In this document: one piece after another, positions 47,074-56,128 of the stretch | Numbering within the stretch: the first letter of the stretch is position 1 | Layout: each line of letters begins with the position of its first letter | Source: Isoptericola chiayiensis | Lineage (GTDB): Bacteria; Actinomycetota; Actinomycetes; Actinomycetales; Cellulomonadaceae | Assembly (NCBI RefSeq): GCF_013149805.1 | Contig: NZ_JABEZT010000001.1 | Span: 496,001 to 560,000 of the forward strand | DNA: 64,000 nt | Reading direction: 5' to 3' | Made by a program: the position numbers and the translations under genes | The notes under the pieces: model-generated | Told to the model about the DNA's origin: nothing | The model's database searches: none | What the model saw: the letters and a program-made list of their open reading frames with translations, nothing else

Positions 47074-48357
47074 GTGGACCGGCTGCAGATCACCTCGGCG
47101 ACGACCAACTCGGCGGCGCTGCTGGACCTGCCCTGGCGTCAGCCGCTGGCCCAGTGGCCCTCCGACGTGCTCGCCGCGCTCCCCCGCGGCATCTCCCGGC
47201 ACGTCGTCCGGTTCGTGCGGCTCGAGGGGCGCGTGCTCGCGATCAAGGAGATCAGCGAGCACGTCGCGTTCGACGAGTACGAGCTGCTGCGCCAGCTGCG
47301 CAAGCTCGAGATCCCGTCCGTGCGCCCCATCGGCGTCGTCACGGGTCGCCTGTCCGACGACGGCACCCACCTGGAAGCAGCGCTCGTCACCGAGCATCTC
47401 GCCTTCTCCCTGCCGTACCGGTCCGTGTTCAGCCAGGCCCTGCGCGACGAGACCGCCAACCGCCTGATCGACGCGCTCGCCGTCCTGCTGGTCCGCCTCC
47501 ACCTGGCCGGATTCTTCTGGGGCGACGTGTCCCTGTCGAACACGCTGTTCCGGCGGGACGCCGAGCAGTTCGCCGCCTACCTCGTGGACGCCGAGACCGG
47601 CGCCCTGCACCGCGAGCTCACCCGCGGGCAGCGCGAGTACGACCTCGAGCTGGCGCGTGTCAACATCATCGGCGAGCTCATGGACCTCGCCGCCGGCGAG
47701 CTCCTCGACGAAGAGGTGGACGAGGTCGCCATCGGCAACTCGCTGGTCGAGCGGTACGGCGAGCTGTGGGAGGCCCTCACCGGTGTCGAGGCCTTCCACG
47801 CCGACGAACGGTGGCGCGTGGCCGCACGCATCGAACGCCTCAACGAGCTGGGCTTCGACGTCGGCGAGCTGTCGATCACCACCGACATCGACGGCACCAC
47901 GGTGCGGATCCAGCCGCAGGTCGTGGACGCGGGGCACCACTCGCGCCGACTGCTGAAGCTCACGGGCCTCGACGTCCAGGACAACCAGGCCAGGCGGCTG
48001 CTCAACGACCTCGACTCGTTCCAGGCCGCGACGGAGCGTCAGGAGGACGACCCGCAGCTCGTCGCCCACGACTGGCTGCAGAACGTCTTCTACCCCACCG
48101 TGCGCGGCGTCCCGCGCGAGCTGCGCCGCAAGCTCGAGCCGGCGCAGCTCTACCACGAGATCCTCGACCACCGGTGGTACATCTCCGAGCAGGCCGGGCG
48201 CGACGTGCCGATGTCCGAGACCGTGCAGTCGTACGTGGAGAACGTCCTGCAGCACCGGCCGGACGAGAAGGCCATCCTGGGGCTGGCGCCGGGCGAGGAG
48301 CCCGAGGAGGGGCCGGAGGCCGACTACTTCCACTACGCGGCGGCCGACCCCGACTGA
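47074..48357 (+). CDS. DUF4032 domain-containing, kinase-like protein
   Basis: A 427-residue protein from GTG 47074 (CTGGAGG upstream). The N-terminal half resembles a lipopolysaccharide-kinase-type fold: RVLAIKEISEHVAFDEYELL with the conserved Lys-Glu, and GFFWGDVSLSNTLFRRD as a catalytic loop with Asp and Asn, then YLVDAETG as a DFG-like acidic motif. The C-terminal half is the DUF4032 region (VFYPTVRGVPRELRRKLEPAQLYHEILDHRWYISE). The substrate is unknown; a small-molecule or lipid kinase is plausible. Array B4 begins directly after the stop. Confidence 0.83.
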   Translation: MDRLQITSATTNSAALLDLPWRQPLAQWPSDVLAALPRGISRHVVRFVRLEGRVLAIKEISEHVAFDEYELLRQLRKLEIPSVRPIGVVTGRLSDDGTHLEAALVTEHLAFSLPYRSVFSQALRDETANRLIDALAVLLVRLHLAGFFWGDVSLSNTLFRRDAEQFAAYLVDAETGALHRELTRGQREYDLELARVNIIGELMDLAAGELLDEEVDEVAIGNSLVERYGELWEALTGVEAFHADERWRVAARIERLNELGFDVGELSITTDIDGTTVRIQPQVVDAGHHSRRLLKLTGLDVQDNQARRLLNDLDSFQAATERQEDDPQLVAHDWLQNVFYPTVRGVPRELRRKLEPAQLYHEILDHRWYISEQAGRDVPMSETVQSYVENVLQHRPDEKAILGLAPGEEPEEGPEADYFHYAAADPD

Positions 48358-48420
48358 CCGCGACGTAGGCAACTTCATCCCGGGGTAGGCAATTCTCCCG
48401 CCACGTAGGCAACCGTCCAC
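48358..48420 (+). repeat. GTAGGC array B4-left: three 20-bp direct repeats
   Basis: GTAGGC occurs at 48365, 48385 and 48405, exactly 20 bp apart. The array starts at the DUF4032 stop codon and reads in that gene's direction. Its units are less conserved (CGACGTAGGCAAC, CGGGGTAGGCAAT, CCACGTAGGCAAC). Confidence 0.85.
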
Positions 48421-48460
48421 CGGATCGCGCGCCGCCTCACGGCAAGGACGCGCACAGGTC

Positions 48461-48516
48461 TGCCTACTTCGCGGAGAAGTTGCCTACCTCGCGGGAGAGT
48501 CGCCTACCTCGGCGGT
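48461..48516 (-). repeat. GTAGGC array B4-right: three 20-bp repeats, inverted
   Basis: Three 20-bp units beginning TGCCTACTTCGCGG, TGCCTACCTCGCGG and CGCCTACCTCGGCG run opposite to B4-left. It ends 4 bp before the rlmB stop codon (minus strand), so it reads in rlmB's sense. About 40 bp without repeats separates it from B4-left. Confidence 0.87.
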
Positions 48517-48520
48517 GGGG

Positions 48521-49507
48521 TCAGCGGCCGGCGCGGGCCTGAGCCACCTCGTACAGGGTGATGCCGGCGGCCACCCCGGCGTTCAGCGACTCGACGTCGG
48601 ACGACATCGGGATCGACGCGACGGCGTCGCACGTCTCGCGCACCAGCCGCGACAGCCCCTTGCCCTCGGAGCCGACGACGATCACCAGCGGATCGGTCGC
48701 GAACGCGAGATCCCGCACCGACGCGTCCCCGCCCGCGTCCAGCCCGACGACGAACACCCCGGACTTCTTCAGCTCCGTGAGTGTGCGGGCCAGGTTGGTC
48801 TCCTTGGCGACGGGCACGCGCGCCGCGGCTCCGGCCGAGACCTTCCACGCCGACGCCGTCACCGACGCCGACCGGCGCGACGGCACGAGCACGCCGTGCG
48901 CACCGAAGGCGCCGGCGGAACGCAGCACGGCACCGAGGTTGCGCGGGTCCGTGATCGAGTCGAGCGCCACGATGAGCGGCGGCTCGTCGGCGTCGGCCGC
49001 GGCGTCGAGCAGGTCCTCGACGGAGGCGTACTCGTAGGGCGGCACCTCGAGCGCGACACCCTGGTGCACCGCACCCTCGGTGAGCTGGTCCAGCGCCCCG
49101 CGGGACGACTCCAGCAGCCTGGCGCCGCGGATCGACGCGAGCTCGAGGATCTCCCGCGTGCGGTCGTCGTGGTCGATACGCTCGGCGAGGTGCACCGCCG
49201 TGACGGGCATGTCGGTGCGCAGCGCCTCGAGCACGGCGTTGCGGCCGGTGACGACCTCGGCCCCGCCGGTCGCCTTGCGCGTCCCCTTGGCCTGCCCCTT
49301 GCGGGCTCCGGCACCGGCCTGGGACGCGGCACGCTTCTCGGCCGCGACCTTGCGCTTGTGGGCCGGGTGGTAGGTACGGTCCTCGGCCTTCGGCGTCGGG
49401 CCCTTGCCCTGCAGGGCCTTGCGCCCGTGCCCGCCGGTGCCGACCTGCGCACCCTTCTTGGTCCCGCCCTTGCGCTGGGATCCCCGTCGCTGCGAGTTGC
49501 CGGCCAT
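48521..49507 (-). CDS. rlmB: 23S rRNA (guanosine-2'-O-)-methyltransferase, TrmH/SpoU family
   Basis: A 328-residue protein (ATG 49507 chosen; ATG 49510 also possible). A ~75-residue Lys/Gly/Arg-rich basic N-terminus precedes the substrate-binding domain (VTGRNAVLEAL) and the SPOUT catalytic domain. Motif 1 is LDSITDPRNLGAVLRSAGAFG, motif 2 VVGSEGKGLS and motif 3 IPMSSDVESLNAGVAAGI, forming the knot that binds SAM. It probably methylates G2251 (E. coli numbering) of 23S rRNA. It overlaps or abuts cysS, forming a cysS-rlmB operon. Confidence 0.94.
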   Translation of the reverse strand: MAGNSQRRGSQRKGGTKKGAQVGTGGHGRKALQGKGPTPKAEDRTYHPAHKRKVAAEKRAASQAGAGARKGQAKGTRKATGGAEVVTGRNAVLEALRTDMPVTAVHLAERIDHDDRTREILELASIRGARLLESSRGALDQLTEGAVHQGVALEVPPYEYASVEDLLDAAADADEPPLIVALDSITDPRNLGAVLRSAGAFGAHGVLVPSRRSASVTASAWKVSAGAAARVPVAKETNLARTLTELKKSGVFVVGLDAGGDASVRDLAFATDPLVIVVGSEGKGLSRLVRETCDAVASIPMSSDVESLNAGVAAGITLYEVAQARAGR

Positions 49508-50937
49508 CATTCCCCCTTCGGGTCGGCCAGCGCCCAGCGGGCGCCGTCCGGAGAGTCCTGCACCACGACGCCGGCCGCGGCCAGGCGGTCCCGGATGGCG
49601 TCGCCGGTGGCGTAGTCCTTGGCGGCCCGGGCGGCGGCCCGGGCGTCGAGCTGCACCTGCACGACGGCGTCGAGCGCGTCGGCGACCCGGGTGTCGGCCG
49701 CGGAGGCCCACTGCGGGTCGGCGGGGTCGAGGCCGAGCACGTCCAGCATGGCCCGCAGCGCGACGAGCGCGACGCGGGCGGCGTCGTCGTCGGACGCGGC
49801 GAGCGCGGAGTTGCCGGCCTTGAGCGTCTCGTGCACGACGGCGAGCGCGGCCGGGACGTTGAGGTCGTCGTCCATGGCGGCGGCGAACCCGGCGGGCAGC
49901 TCGGCGGCGAGGACCTCCTCGCGCGGCACCGCCCCGACGCGCTCGCTCGCACGCGCCACGAACCCGGTCAGCCGGTCCCAGGTGGCTCGGGCCTCGTCGA
50001 GGGTGTCGGGCCCCCACTCCAGCATGGAGCGGTACTGCACGGCGGTGAGGGCGTAGCGCACGACGGCGGCCGGCACCTGGGCGAGCAGCTCGCTCGCGAG
50101 CAGCCCGTTGCCGAGCGACTTGCTCATCTTGACGCCCTGCTGGGTGACCCAGGCAGAGTGCATCCACCGGTCGGCGAACCCGTAGCCGGCGGCGCGGGAC
50201 TGCGCCTGCTCGTTCTCGTGGTGCGGGAACCGCAGGTCGAGGCCGCCGCCGTGGATGTCGAAGGCCTCGCCGAGGTAGCGGTGCGCCATGGCGGAGCACT
50301 CGAGGTGCCAGCCGGGCCGGCCGCGGCCGAACGGGGTGTCCCAGGCGGCGGTCTCGGGCTCGCCGGGCCGGGGCGCCTTCCACAGCGCGAAGTCGTGGGG
50401 GTCGCGCTTCTCGGAGGCGGCGACGTCGTCGGTGGCCTCGGGGTTGAGGTCCTCGAGGCGCTGGGTGGTGAGCTCGCCGTAGTGCGGCCACGAGCGCACG
50501 TCGAACCAGACGTTGCCGGGACCCGTCGAATAGGCGTGGCCCTTCTCGACGAGGCGCTGCATCAGGTCGATCATCTGCGGCACGTGCCCGGTGGCGCGCG
50601 GCTCGAAGGTGGGCGGCAGGATCCCCAGCGCGTCGTAGGCGGAGGTGAACGCCCGCTCGTAGATGGCGGCGTGGGCCCACCACTCGACGCCGGCGGCCTC
50701 GGCCTTGGTGAGGATCTTGTCGTCGATGTCGGTGATGTTGCGGATCAGCGTGACGTCGTACCCGCGTCGGGTCAGCCAGCGTCGCAGCACGTCGAAGGCG
50801 ACGGCGGGGCGCAGGTGGCCCACGTGGGGGGCGGACTGCACCGTGGCGCCGCACAGGTAGATGCCGACCTTGCCGGGTGTCCGAGGTGCGAGCTCGCGCA
50901 CGGAGCGCGTAGCGGTGTCGAAGAGCTGCAAGGTCAC
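49507..50937 (-). CDS. cysS: Cysteinyl-tRNA synthetase
   Basis: A 476-residue class I synthetase. The HIGH-type signature is [15 protein letters not shown], with zinc ligands C29 (YLCGAT) and the WHLECSAM and [14 protein letters not shown] segments; the KMSKS motif reads [10 protein letters not shown]. The C-terminal helical DALR-like anticodon region follows. It charges tRNA-Cys. Order rlmB-cysS-ispF-ispD-carD resembles the M. tuberculosis Rv3579c-Rv3583c block, but here the PLP enzyme and FAD oxidase genes lie between cysS and ispF. Confidence 0.97.
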   Translation of the reverse strand: MTLQLFDTATRSVRELAPRTPGKVGIYLCGATVQSAPHVGHLRPAVAFDVLRRWLTRRGYDVTLIRNITDIDDKILTKAEAAGVEWWAHAAIYERAFTSAYDALGILPPTFEPRATGHVPQMIDLMQRLVEKGHAYSTGPGNVWFDVRSWPHYGELTTQRLEDLNPEATDDVAASEKRDPHDFALWKAPRPGEPETAAWDTPFGRGRPGWHLECSAMAHRYLGEAFDIHGGGLDLRFPHHENEQAQSRAAGYGFADRWMHSAWVTQQGVKMSKSLGNGLLASELLAQVPAAVVRYALTAVQYRSMLEWGPDTLDEARATWDRLTGFVARASERVGAVPREEVLAAELPAGFAAAMDDDLNVPAALAVVHETLKAGNSALAASDDDAARVALVALRAMLDVLGLDPADPQWASAADTRVADALDAVVQVQLDARAAARAAKDYATGDAIRDRLAAAGVVVQDSPDGARWALADPKGE

Positions 50938-50998
50938 CGGTCCAGCCTACCGGCCGCGACCTGGGCGGGCCGTCCACCGATGCGGGACGGGGCGCGCC

Positions 50999-52219
50999 TC
51001 AGCCGAACGTCTGCCCCGCGCCGCGGTAGGTGGGCACGGTCTCGACGATCTCGTCGCCGCGCACCAGGTGCACCTCGGCGAACCGCTCCATGAGCTCGCC
51101 TGCCTTGGCGTGCCGGAACCACACCCGGTCACCGACCCGCAGCTCACGCCCTGACCGTCGCAGGCGCAAGGGGGTCTGCACCTCGCCGGCACCCTCGCGC
51201 CGCGTCAGGGACCAGCCGGGGGTGACGACTCGGGGCAGGCGCGAGGGCCCGGCCGCCCCGGAGGCGACGTAGCCGCCACCGAACGCCGTCGCCCAGCCGT
51301 CGGCGGGCCGGCGCACCACGTCGAGACCGAAGAACGCGGCCGGCCGCGGCTCGAAGGACCGGTAGCGGTCGAAGGTGCCGGGCACGAACAGCCCCGACCC
51401 GGCGGTCACCTCGGTGACGCCGGTGCCGGCGGCCGACGACTCCAGGGAGCCCGTGCCGCCCGCGTTGACGAGCTCGACGTCGCGGCCGACGGCGGTGCGC
51501 AGCGCGGCGAGGATGTCGCGGCGGCGCCGTTCGACGTCGGGCACGGACAGGCGCTTGACGGCCCGGACGGCCGGGCTCGCGTCGGGCATCCCGGCGACCT
51601 GCGCCTCGTAGAACATCAGGCCACGCACGCGCAGGCCGGGCGTGCGTTCGACCTCCTCGGCCAGCCGGACGACCTGTTCCGGGGTGCGCAGCGGCGAGCG
51701 CCGCGTGCCGAGGTGGGCCCGCCAGGAGCCGACGCCGAGGCGCAGCGAGCAGTCCACGTCCAGGCAGACGGCGGCGTCCGGTACCTGCCGGGCACCGGGG
51801 CCGCCCGACGGCGGGTGCGTACCGTCGTCGTGCACCGCGAGCGCCCGGCGGACCAGGGCGACCTGGGCGGCGTCGTCGACCATGAGGGTGATCTCGCGCC
51901 GCGCGACAGGGTCGGCGGCCCACCGCGCGAGGGCGGCGTCGTCGACGGTCGGGTAGCCGACGAGCACGTCGCGCGTGCCGCGTCCGACCAGCCAGAGCGC
52001 CTCGGCGAGCGAGAAGGCCATCACGCCGGTGAACCCGGCCTCCAGGGCACGGTCCATGAGGGCGGGGACGCGGACCGACTTCGCGGCGAGGCGGACGGGG
52101 CTGCCGGCGGCTCGGCGGAGCAGGTCGGCGGCGTTGGCGTCGAAGGTGTCCAGGTCGACGACGGCGAGCGGGGCGCTGCGACCGGCCGTCGCGCGGGTGA
52201 GCCGGTCGGTCAGCGTCAT
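50999..52219 (-). CDS. PLP-dependent alanine-racemase-fold amino-acid deaminase/aldolase
   Basis: A 406-residue protein from ATG 52219. The N-terminal PLP barrel has APLAVVDLDTFDANAADL and RLAAKSVRVPALM, whose Lys would form the Schiff base. VDCSLRLGVG, GLMFYEAQVAG and VNAGGTGSLE follow around the barrel. The C-terminal domain (VVTPGWSLTRREGAGEVQTPL, VWFRHAKAGELMERF) resembles D-serine dehydratase/D-threonine aldolase type proteins, whose HxxE-like metal site may be the RHAKAGE segment. It is divergent from an FAD lactone oxidase gene with 45 bp between; the pairing suggests a common pathway, not known. Confidence 0.85.
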   Translation of the reverse strand: MTLTDRLTRATAGRSAPLAVVDLDTFDANAADLLRRAAGSPVRLAAKSVRVPALMDRALEAGFTGVMAFSLAEALWLVGRGTRDVLVGYPTVDDAALARWAADPVARREITLMVDDAAQVALVRRALAVHDDGTHPPSGGPGARQVPDAAVCLDVDCSLRLGVGSWRAHLGTRRSPLRTPEQVVRLAEEVERTPGLRVRGLMFYEAQVAGMPDASPAVRAVKRLSVPDVERRRRDILAALRTAVGRDVELVNAGGTGSLESSAAGTGVTEVTAGSGLFVPGTFDRYRSFEPRPAAFFGLDVVRRPADGWATAFGGGYVASGAAGPSRLPRVVTPGWSLTRREGAGEVQTPLRLRRSGRELRVGDRVWFRHAKAGELMERFAEVHLVRGDEIVETVPTYRGAGQTFG

Positions 52220-52264
52220 GGGGGACACCGTACACAGGTGTCCGGGCATGGCAGAGTGTCCGCC

Positions 52265-53623
52265 GTGACCTTCACCACGTGGGGACGGACCTACACCGCG
52301 ACCCCGGCACGCCGCGCCACCCCGCGCGACGAGCCCGAGCTGCAGGCGCTCGTCGCCGCGGCGGCCGCAGACGGCCTGCGGGTGCGCGCGGTCGGGGCCG
52401 GGCACTCCTTCACCGACGCGGCCGTGACCGACGGCCTGCTGCTGTCCCTGGACCGGCTGCAGGGCCTCGAGGAGCTGCGGCGGCTGCCGGACGGCAACGC
52501 CCTGGTGACGGTGGGTGCGGGCATCCGGCTGGCCGCGCTGAACCGGCTGCTGGCCGGGCTCGGGCTGGCGCTGCGCAACCTGGGCGACATCGACCGGCAG
52601 TCGATCGCGGGCGCGATCTCCACGGGCACCCACGGCACGGGGTCGCGGCTCGGCGGCCTGGCCACGCAGGTGCGCGGTGTCCGCGTGGTGCTGCCGGACG
52701 GTTCGGTGCGCGCCGTGTCCGACGACGACGCGCCCGGCAGCGCGGACCGCGAGCTGTTCGAGGTGGCCCGGCTGGGGCTGGGGTCGGTCGGGGTGCTGTC
52801 CGCGGTGACGCTCGAGGTGGTCCCCGCCTACCTGCTGCGCTCCACCGAGCGGGTCCGGCCCTGGGCCGAGGTGGTGGACGGCATCGACGAGCTGTTCGAC
52901 GCCCACGACCGCCTCGACGCCTACTGGTTCCCGGGCACCGACTCGATGCTCACCTGGAGCCACGACCGATTGTCCGCGGCGGAGTCCGAGCGGCACGCGG
53001 CCTCCCGGCGCGGTCCGGCCGGCGCGTTGCGGTCGGCCGGTTCCGCGGCGCGGACGTTCCTCGACTCCGAGGTGCTCGCCAACGGAGTCCTGGGCGCCGT
53101 CATGCAGGTGGCGGCCGCCGCCCCGCGGACCGTGCCCCGGCTCAACGCGGTCTGCGCGGCCGCGCTCGGCGACCGGACCCACGTGGCGCCGTCGGCCGAG
53201 GTGATGGTGACCCGGCGTCGGGTCCGGTTCGCCGAGATGGAGTACGCCCTGCCCCGCGCGGTGCTGCCCGACGTGCTGCGCGAGCTGGACGGGTGGCTGC
53301 GGACCTCCGGCGAGCCCGTGGCGTTCCCCGTCGAGGTGCGCTGCACCGCAGCGGACGACGTCTGGCTGTCGACGGCGCGCGGACGCGAGTCCGCCTACGT
53401 GGCGGTGCACCAGTTCCACCGGATGCCGCGGCAGCGGTACTTCGACGCCGCGGAAAAGATCTTCGTCGCGGCCGGCGGGCGGCCCCACTGGGGCAAGCTG
53501 CACACCCGCACGGTGGCGGACCTGGCGGAGCACTACCCGCTGGACGACGTCGCCCGCGTGCGTGCCGCCGTCGACCCGGACGGGGTGCTGCGCAACGACT
53601 ACACCGACCGCGTCCTCGGCTGA
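52265..53623 (+). CDS. FAD-binding sugar-lactone/alditol oxidase
   Basis: A 452-residue protein from GTG 52265. The N-terminal FAD domain (about 15-185) includes RVRAVGAGHSFTDAAVTDG, where the His is the site of covalent flavin attachment in aldonolactone oxidases, then NLGDIDRQSIAGAISTGTHGTG. The C-terminal half matches D-arabinono-1,4-lactone oxidase (VRFAEMEYALPRAVL, PVEVRCTAADDVWLSTARGR, and the final HWGKLHT segment with conserved His and Lys). It oxidises a lactone or polyol with oxygen as acceptor; the substrate is unproven. Confidence 0.9.
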   Translation: MTFTTWGRTYTATPARRATPRDEPELQALVAAAAADGLRVRAVGAGHSFTDAAVTDGLLLSLDRLQGLEELRRLPDGNALVTVGAGIRLAALNRLLAGLGLALRNLGDIDRQSIAGAISTGTHGTGSRLGGLATQVRGVRVVLPDGSVRAVSDDDAPGSADRELFEVARLGLGSVGVLSAVTLEVVPAYLLRSTERVRPWAEVVDGIDELFDAHDRLDAYWFPGTDSMLTWSHDRLSAAESERHAASRRGPAGALRSAGSAARTFLDSEVLANGVLGAVMQVAAAAPRTVPRLNAVCAAALGDRTHVAPSAEVMVTRRRVRFAEMEYALPRAVLPDVLRELDGWLRTSGEPVAFPVEVRCTAADDVWLSTARGRESAYVAVHQFHRMPRQRYFDAAEKIFVAAGGRPHWGKLHTRTVADLAEHYPLDDVARVRAAVDPDGVLRNDYTDRVLG

Positions 53624-53626
53624 TGC

Positions 53627-53694
53627 TGTGGGCGCACTTCCTGGCCCGTATTGCCCGTTCCGTCCGCATCTCGGGCACAGAAAGTGCGCCCACA
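53627..53694. repeat. Long inverted repeat, family A copy 5
   Basis: Arms TGTGGGCGCACTT (53627-53639) and AAGTGCGCCCACA (53682-53694) pair perfectly. The centre keeps GGCCCGTATTGCCCGTT, similar to copy 4. It lies between convergent FAD oxidase and ispF genes, 3 and 17 bp from their stops. Confidence 0.88.
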
Positions 53695-53711
53695 ACCGCG
53701 GCGTCAGGCGG

Positions 53712-54194
53712 TCAGCGCGGGACGACGAGCGCCGTCGCGATCGCCGCGACACCTTCGCCGCGACCGGTCAGCCCCAGGCCGTCGGTGGTGGTGGCGCTCA
53801 GCGAGACCGGGGCCCCCGCCGCCGCGGTGAGCGCGGCCTCCGCCTCGGCGCGGCGCGGCTCGACCTTCGGGCGGTTGCCGATCACCTGGATCGCGACGTT
53901 GCCGATCTCGAACCCGGCCTCGCGCACGCGGCGCGCGGCCTCGGCGAGCAGGGTGGCGCCGCTCGCCCCAGCCCACTCGGGCTCGCTGGTGCCGAAGTGC
54001 GTGCCCAGACCCCCGAGACCTGCCGCGGAGAACAACGCGTCGGCAGCCGCGTGCGCGGCCACGTCGGCGTCGGAGTGCCCGTCGAGACCCCTCTCGCCCG
54101 GCCAGCGCAGGCCGCCCAGCCACAGCTCGCGGGCCGACCCCTTCGGCGCGAACGCGTGCACGTCGGTGCCGATCCCGGTGCGCGGCAGGGTCAT
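53712..54194 (-). CDS. ispF: 2-C-methyl-D-erythritol 2,4-cyclodiphosphate synthase
   Basis: A 160-residue protein from ATG 54194. The Zn-binding motif [13 protein letters not shown] is at the N-terminus, [23 protein letters not shown] carries the second metal/His cluster, and [20 protein letters not shown] is the family C-terminal signature. It cyclises CDP-ME-2-phosphate in the MEP isoprenoid pathway. Its start overlaps the ispD stop by 4 bp (ATGA), so it is translated after ispD. Confidence 0.97.
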   Translation of the reverse strand: MTLPRTGIGTDVHAFAPKGSARELWLGGLRWPGERGLDGHSDADVAAHAAADALFSAAGLGGLGTHFGTSEPEWAGASGATLLAEAARRVREAGFEIGNVAIQVIGNRPKVEPRRAEAEAALTAAAGAPVSLSATTTDGLGLTGRGEGVAAIATALVVPR

Positions 54195-54910
54195 CGGGCC
54201 TCCAGGAGCATCTCCGCGACGGCCAGGTCGTGGGCCGTCGTGATCTTCATCGCCGCGGCGTCGCCGGCGACCATGTGCACCGTCTCGCCCAGCGCCTCCA
54301 CGAGACCGGCGTCGTCGGTGGCGGCCAGGTGCTCGGTCGCCGCACGCGCGGCACCCTCGGTGTGGGCACGCTGCAGCAGCGCACGGTCGAAGCCCTGCGG
54401 GGTCTGCACGGCACGCAGCGCCGCCCGGTCGGGGGTGCTCACCACCCGCTCGACGCGGGGCGCCGCAGCCTCGTCCGCCTCGCGGGCGACCTGCTTGACG
54501 GTGTCCGTCACGGGCAGGCCCGGGACGACGGCGGGGAATCCGCCGCGCACGGCAGCCACCACCCGCGCCACGAGGGCCGGGGGTGTCAACGGCCGGGCGG
54601 CGTCGTGCACCAGGACGACGTCGGTCCCGCCGTCGGCCGTGGCCAGCCCGGCCGCGACCGACGCCTGACGGGTGGTGCCGCCGTCGACGACCTCGCACGG
54701 GACCGACACGGTGCCGAGCGCCCGACGCATGTCGTCGCCGTGCCCCGGCGGTGCGGTCACCACGAGTGCGTCGACCACGCCGGAGGCGAGCAGCTGGCGC
54801 GCCGCCACGGCGATCATCGGCGTCCCGCCGACCTCGACGAGAGCCTTGGGCACGTCCCGACCGAGCCGCACGCCGGAACCGGCGGCGGTGAGGATCGCCA
54901 GGGTCGTCAG
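54191..54910 (-). CDS. ispD: 2-C-methyl-D-erythritol 4-phosphate cytidylyltransferase, probable CTG start
   Basis: Read from CTG 54910 the protein is 239 residues and opens [22 protein letters not shown]. AAGSGxR is the CTP-binding loop needed for activity. The first conventional start is GTG 54871 (VRLGRD), inside that loop, which would remove it. No ATG, GTG or TTG lies upstream in frame before a stop. The CTG overlaps the carD stop as CTGA, in the way ATGA overlaps couple genes in this window. Other motifs are intact: [24 protein letters not shown] and [12 protein letters not shown]. It makes CDP-ME in the MEP pathway. Confidence 0.85.
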   Translation of the reverse strand: MTTLAILTAAGSGVRLGRDVPKALVEVGGTPMIAVAARQLLASGVVDALVVTAPPGHGDDMRRALGTVSVPCEVVDGGTTRQASVAAGLATADGGTDVVLVHDAARPLTPPALVARVVAAVRGGFPAVVPGLPVTDTVKQVAREADEAAAPRVERVVSTPDRAALRAVQTPQGFDRALLQRAHTEGAARAATEHLAATDDAGLVEALGETVHMVAGDAAAMKITTAHDLAVAEMLLEAR

Positions 54911-55389
54911 GAGGCGAGCACCTCGTCGATGATGGCGCCGGCGCGCTCCTCGTCGACGCCCTCGGCCAGCGCGACCTCGGACTCGAGGATCTGACGGGCC
55001 TTGGCCAGCATCCGCTTCTCGCCGGCGCTCAGGCCGCGGTCCGCGTCACGGCGCGACAGGTCGCGCACGACCTCGCCGACCTTGATCACGTCGCCCGAGG
55101 CCAGCTTCTCGAGGTTCGCCTTGTACCGGCGCGACCAGTTGGTGGGCTCCTCGGTGTACGGCGCGCGCAGCACGTCGAAGACCTTGTCGAGACCCTCCTG
55201 GTCGACCACGTCGCGCACTCCGACGAGGTCGACGTTGTCGGCCGGGACCTCGATCGTCAGGTCGCCCTGGGCGACCTTGAGCTTGAGGTACATCTTCTCT
55301 TCGCCACGGATCTTGCGCGTCTTGACCTCTTCGATCAGCGCGGCGCCGTGGTGCGGGTAGACAACCGTCTCGCCTACTGTGAACGTCAT
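54907..55389 (-). CDS. carD: CarD-family RNA polymerase-binding transcription factor
   Basis: A 160-residue protein from ATG 55389, preceded by AAAGGGGA. Residues 1-60 form the RNA polymerase-interacting Tudor-like domain ([20 protein letters not shown], with the YLKL segment). The helical C-terminal domain (about 75-160) has [17 protein letters not shown], where the Trp contacts the DNA minor groove at the upstream edge of the promoter bubble. It stabilises open complexes, mainly at rRNA promoters. It is the first gene of the carD-ispD-ispF group and is divergent from the lpqE-like gene. Confidence 0.97.
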   Translation of the reverse strand: MTFTVGETVVYPHHGAALIEEVKTRKIRGEEKMYLKLKVAQGDLTIEVPADNVDLVGVRDVVDQEGLDKVFDVLRAPYTEEPTNWSRRYKANLEKLASGDVIKVGEVVRDLSRRDADRGLSAGEKRMLAKARQILESEVALAEGVDEERAGAIIDEVLAS

Positions 55390-55640
55390 CTGTAGATGTC
55401 CCCTTTCCCAGTGCGCAAGTCTATCACGGCGCGACTCGCGTCCGGCAGCCCCTGCGCCCTCCACGGCTGGCGCTGCGCGAGCATCGTCGCAGGTCACAGG
55501 GCTGGAGCTGTCGGAGATGGGAAACGAGCGGTCTGGCCTACTAGGATGGGGCAGGGCGGTCTGCGCCCTCCACACTCAGTGACACATCGCGTGCGCGGAT
55601 CCCTGCCGTCGGCACGCACAGCTCCAGCCGAAGGAGAGCC

Positions 55641-56111
55641 GTGGCTCGCACCGCCCGTCCCGCCCGTCCCACTCTCGTCGCCGGCGGTGTCGCCGCGAGC
55701 GCGCTGCTGCTGGGCGCCTGCGCACCCGTGACCACGGCCCTCAACTACTCGCCGTCCGACGGTTCCCGGGTGGACCTCGACGAGGCCGGAGCCCGCGGGC
55801 TCAACCTCATGGTGCTCGCCGAGTCCGAGGGCGCCACGGGCGAGGTGTACGGCGCACTGACGAACGACTCCGCCGACGACCTCGACATCACCCTGACGCC
55901 CACCGGCGCCAGCCCCGTGACGATCCCCGTCGCCGCGCACGACACCGTCTACCTCGGCGTCGAGGACGGCGTGCAGATCCTCCTCGACGACGTCGAGGTC
56001 ATCCCCGGGGCGAACCTCGGCGCGACCCTCGAGGCGGGCGGCGAGTCCGAGTCGTTCTTCCTGCCCGTCTTCGACGCGACGCTCCCGGAGTACGCCGAGT
56101 ACGTGCCGTGA
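55641..56111 (+). CDS. LpqE-like lipoprotein
   Basis: A 156-residue secreted lipoprotein (GTG 55641, GAAGGAGA upstream). The signal peptide ends in LLLGACAP, with lipidation Cys near 27. The mature domain is an acidic beta-sandwich-like sequence (LVLAESEG, LTNDSADDLDITLTP, YLGVEDGVQILLDDVEVIPG). Position and orientation opposite carD match lpqE of M. tuberculosis (Rv3584 next to Rv3583c). The family may relate to copper-chaperone-like DUF461 proteins, but no His/Met metal motif is obvious. Array B5 starts 17 bp downstream. Confidence 0.75.
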   Translation: MARTARPARPTLVAGGVAASALLLGACAPVTTALNYSPSDGSRVDLDEAGARGLNLMVLAESEGATGEVYGALTNDSADDLDITLTPTGASPVTIPVAAHDTVYLGVEDGVQILLDDVEVIPGANLGATLEAGGESESFFLPVFDATLPEYAEYVP

Positions 56112-56128
56112 CCGGTGCCCCTCGCCGC

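Noticed and set aside
54191-54871. ispD beginning at GTG 54871
   Set aside because: That start removes the AAGSG part of the CTP-binding loop, so it would give an inactive protein.
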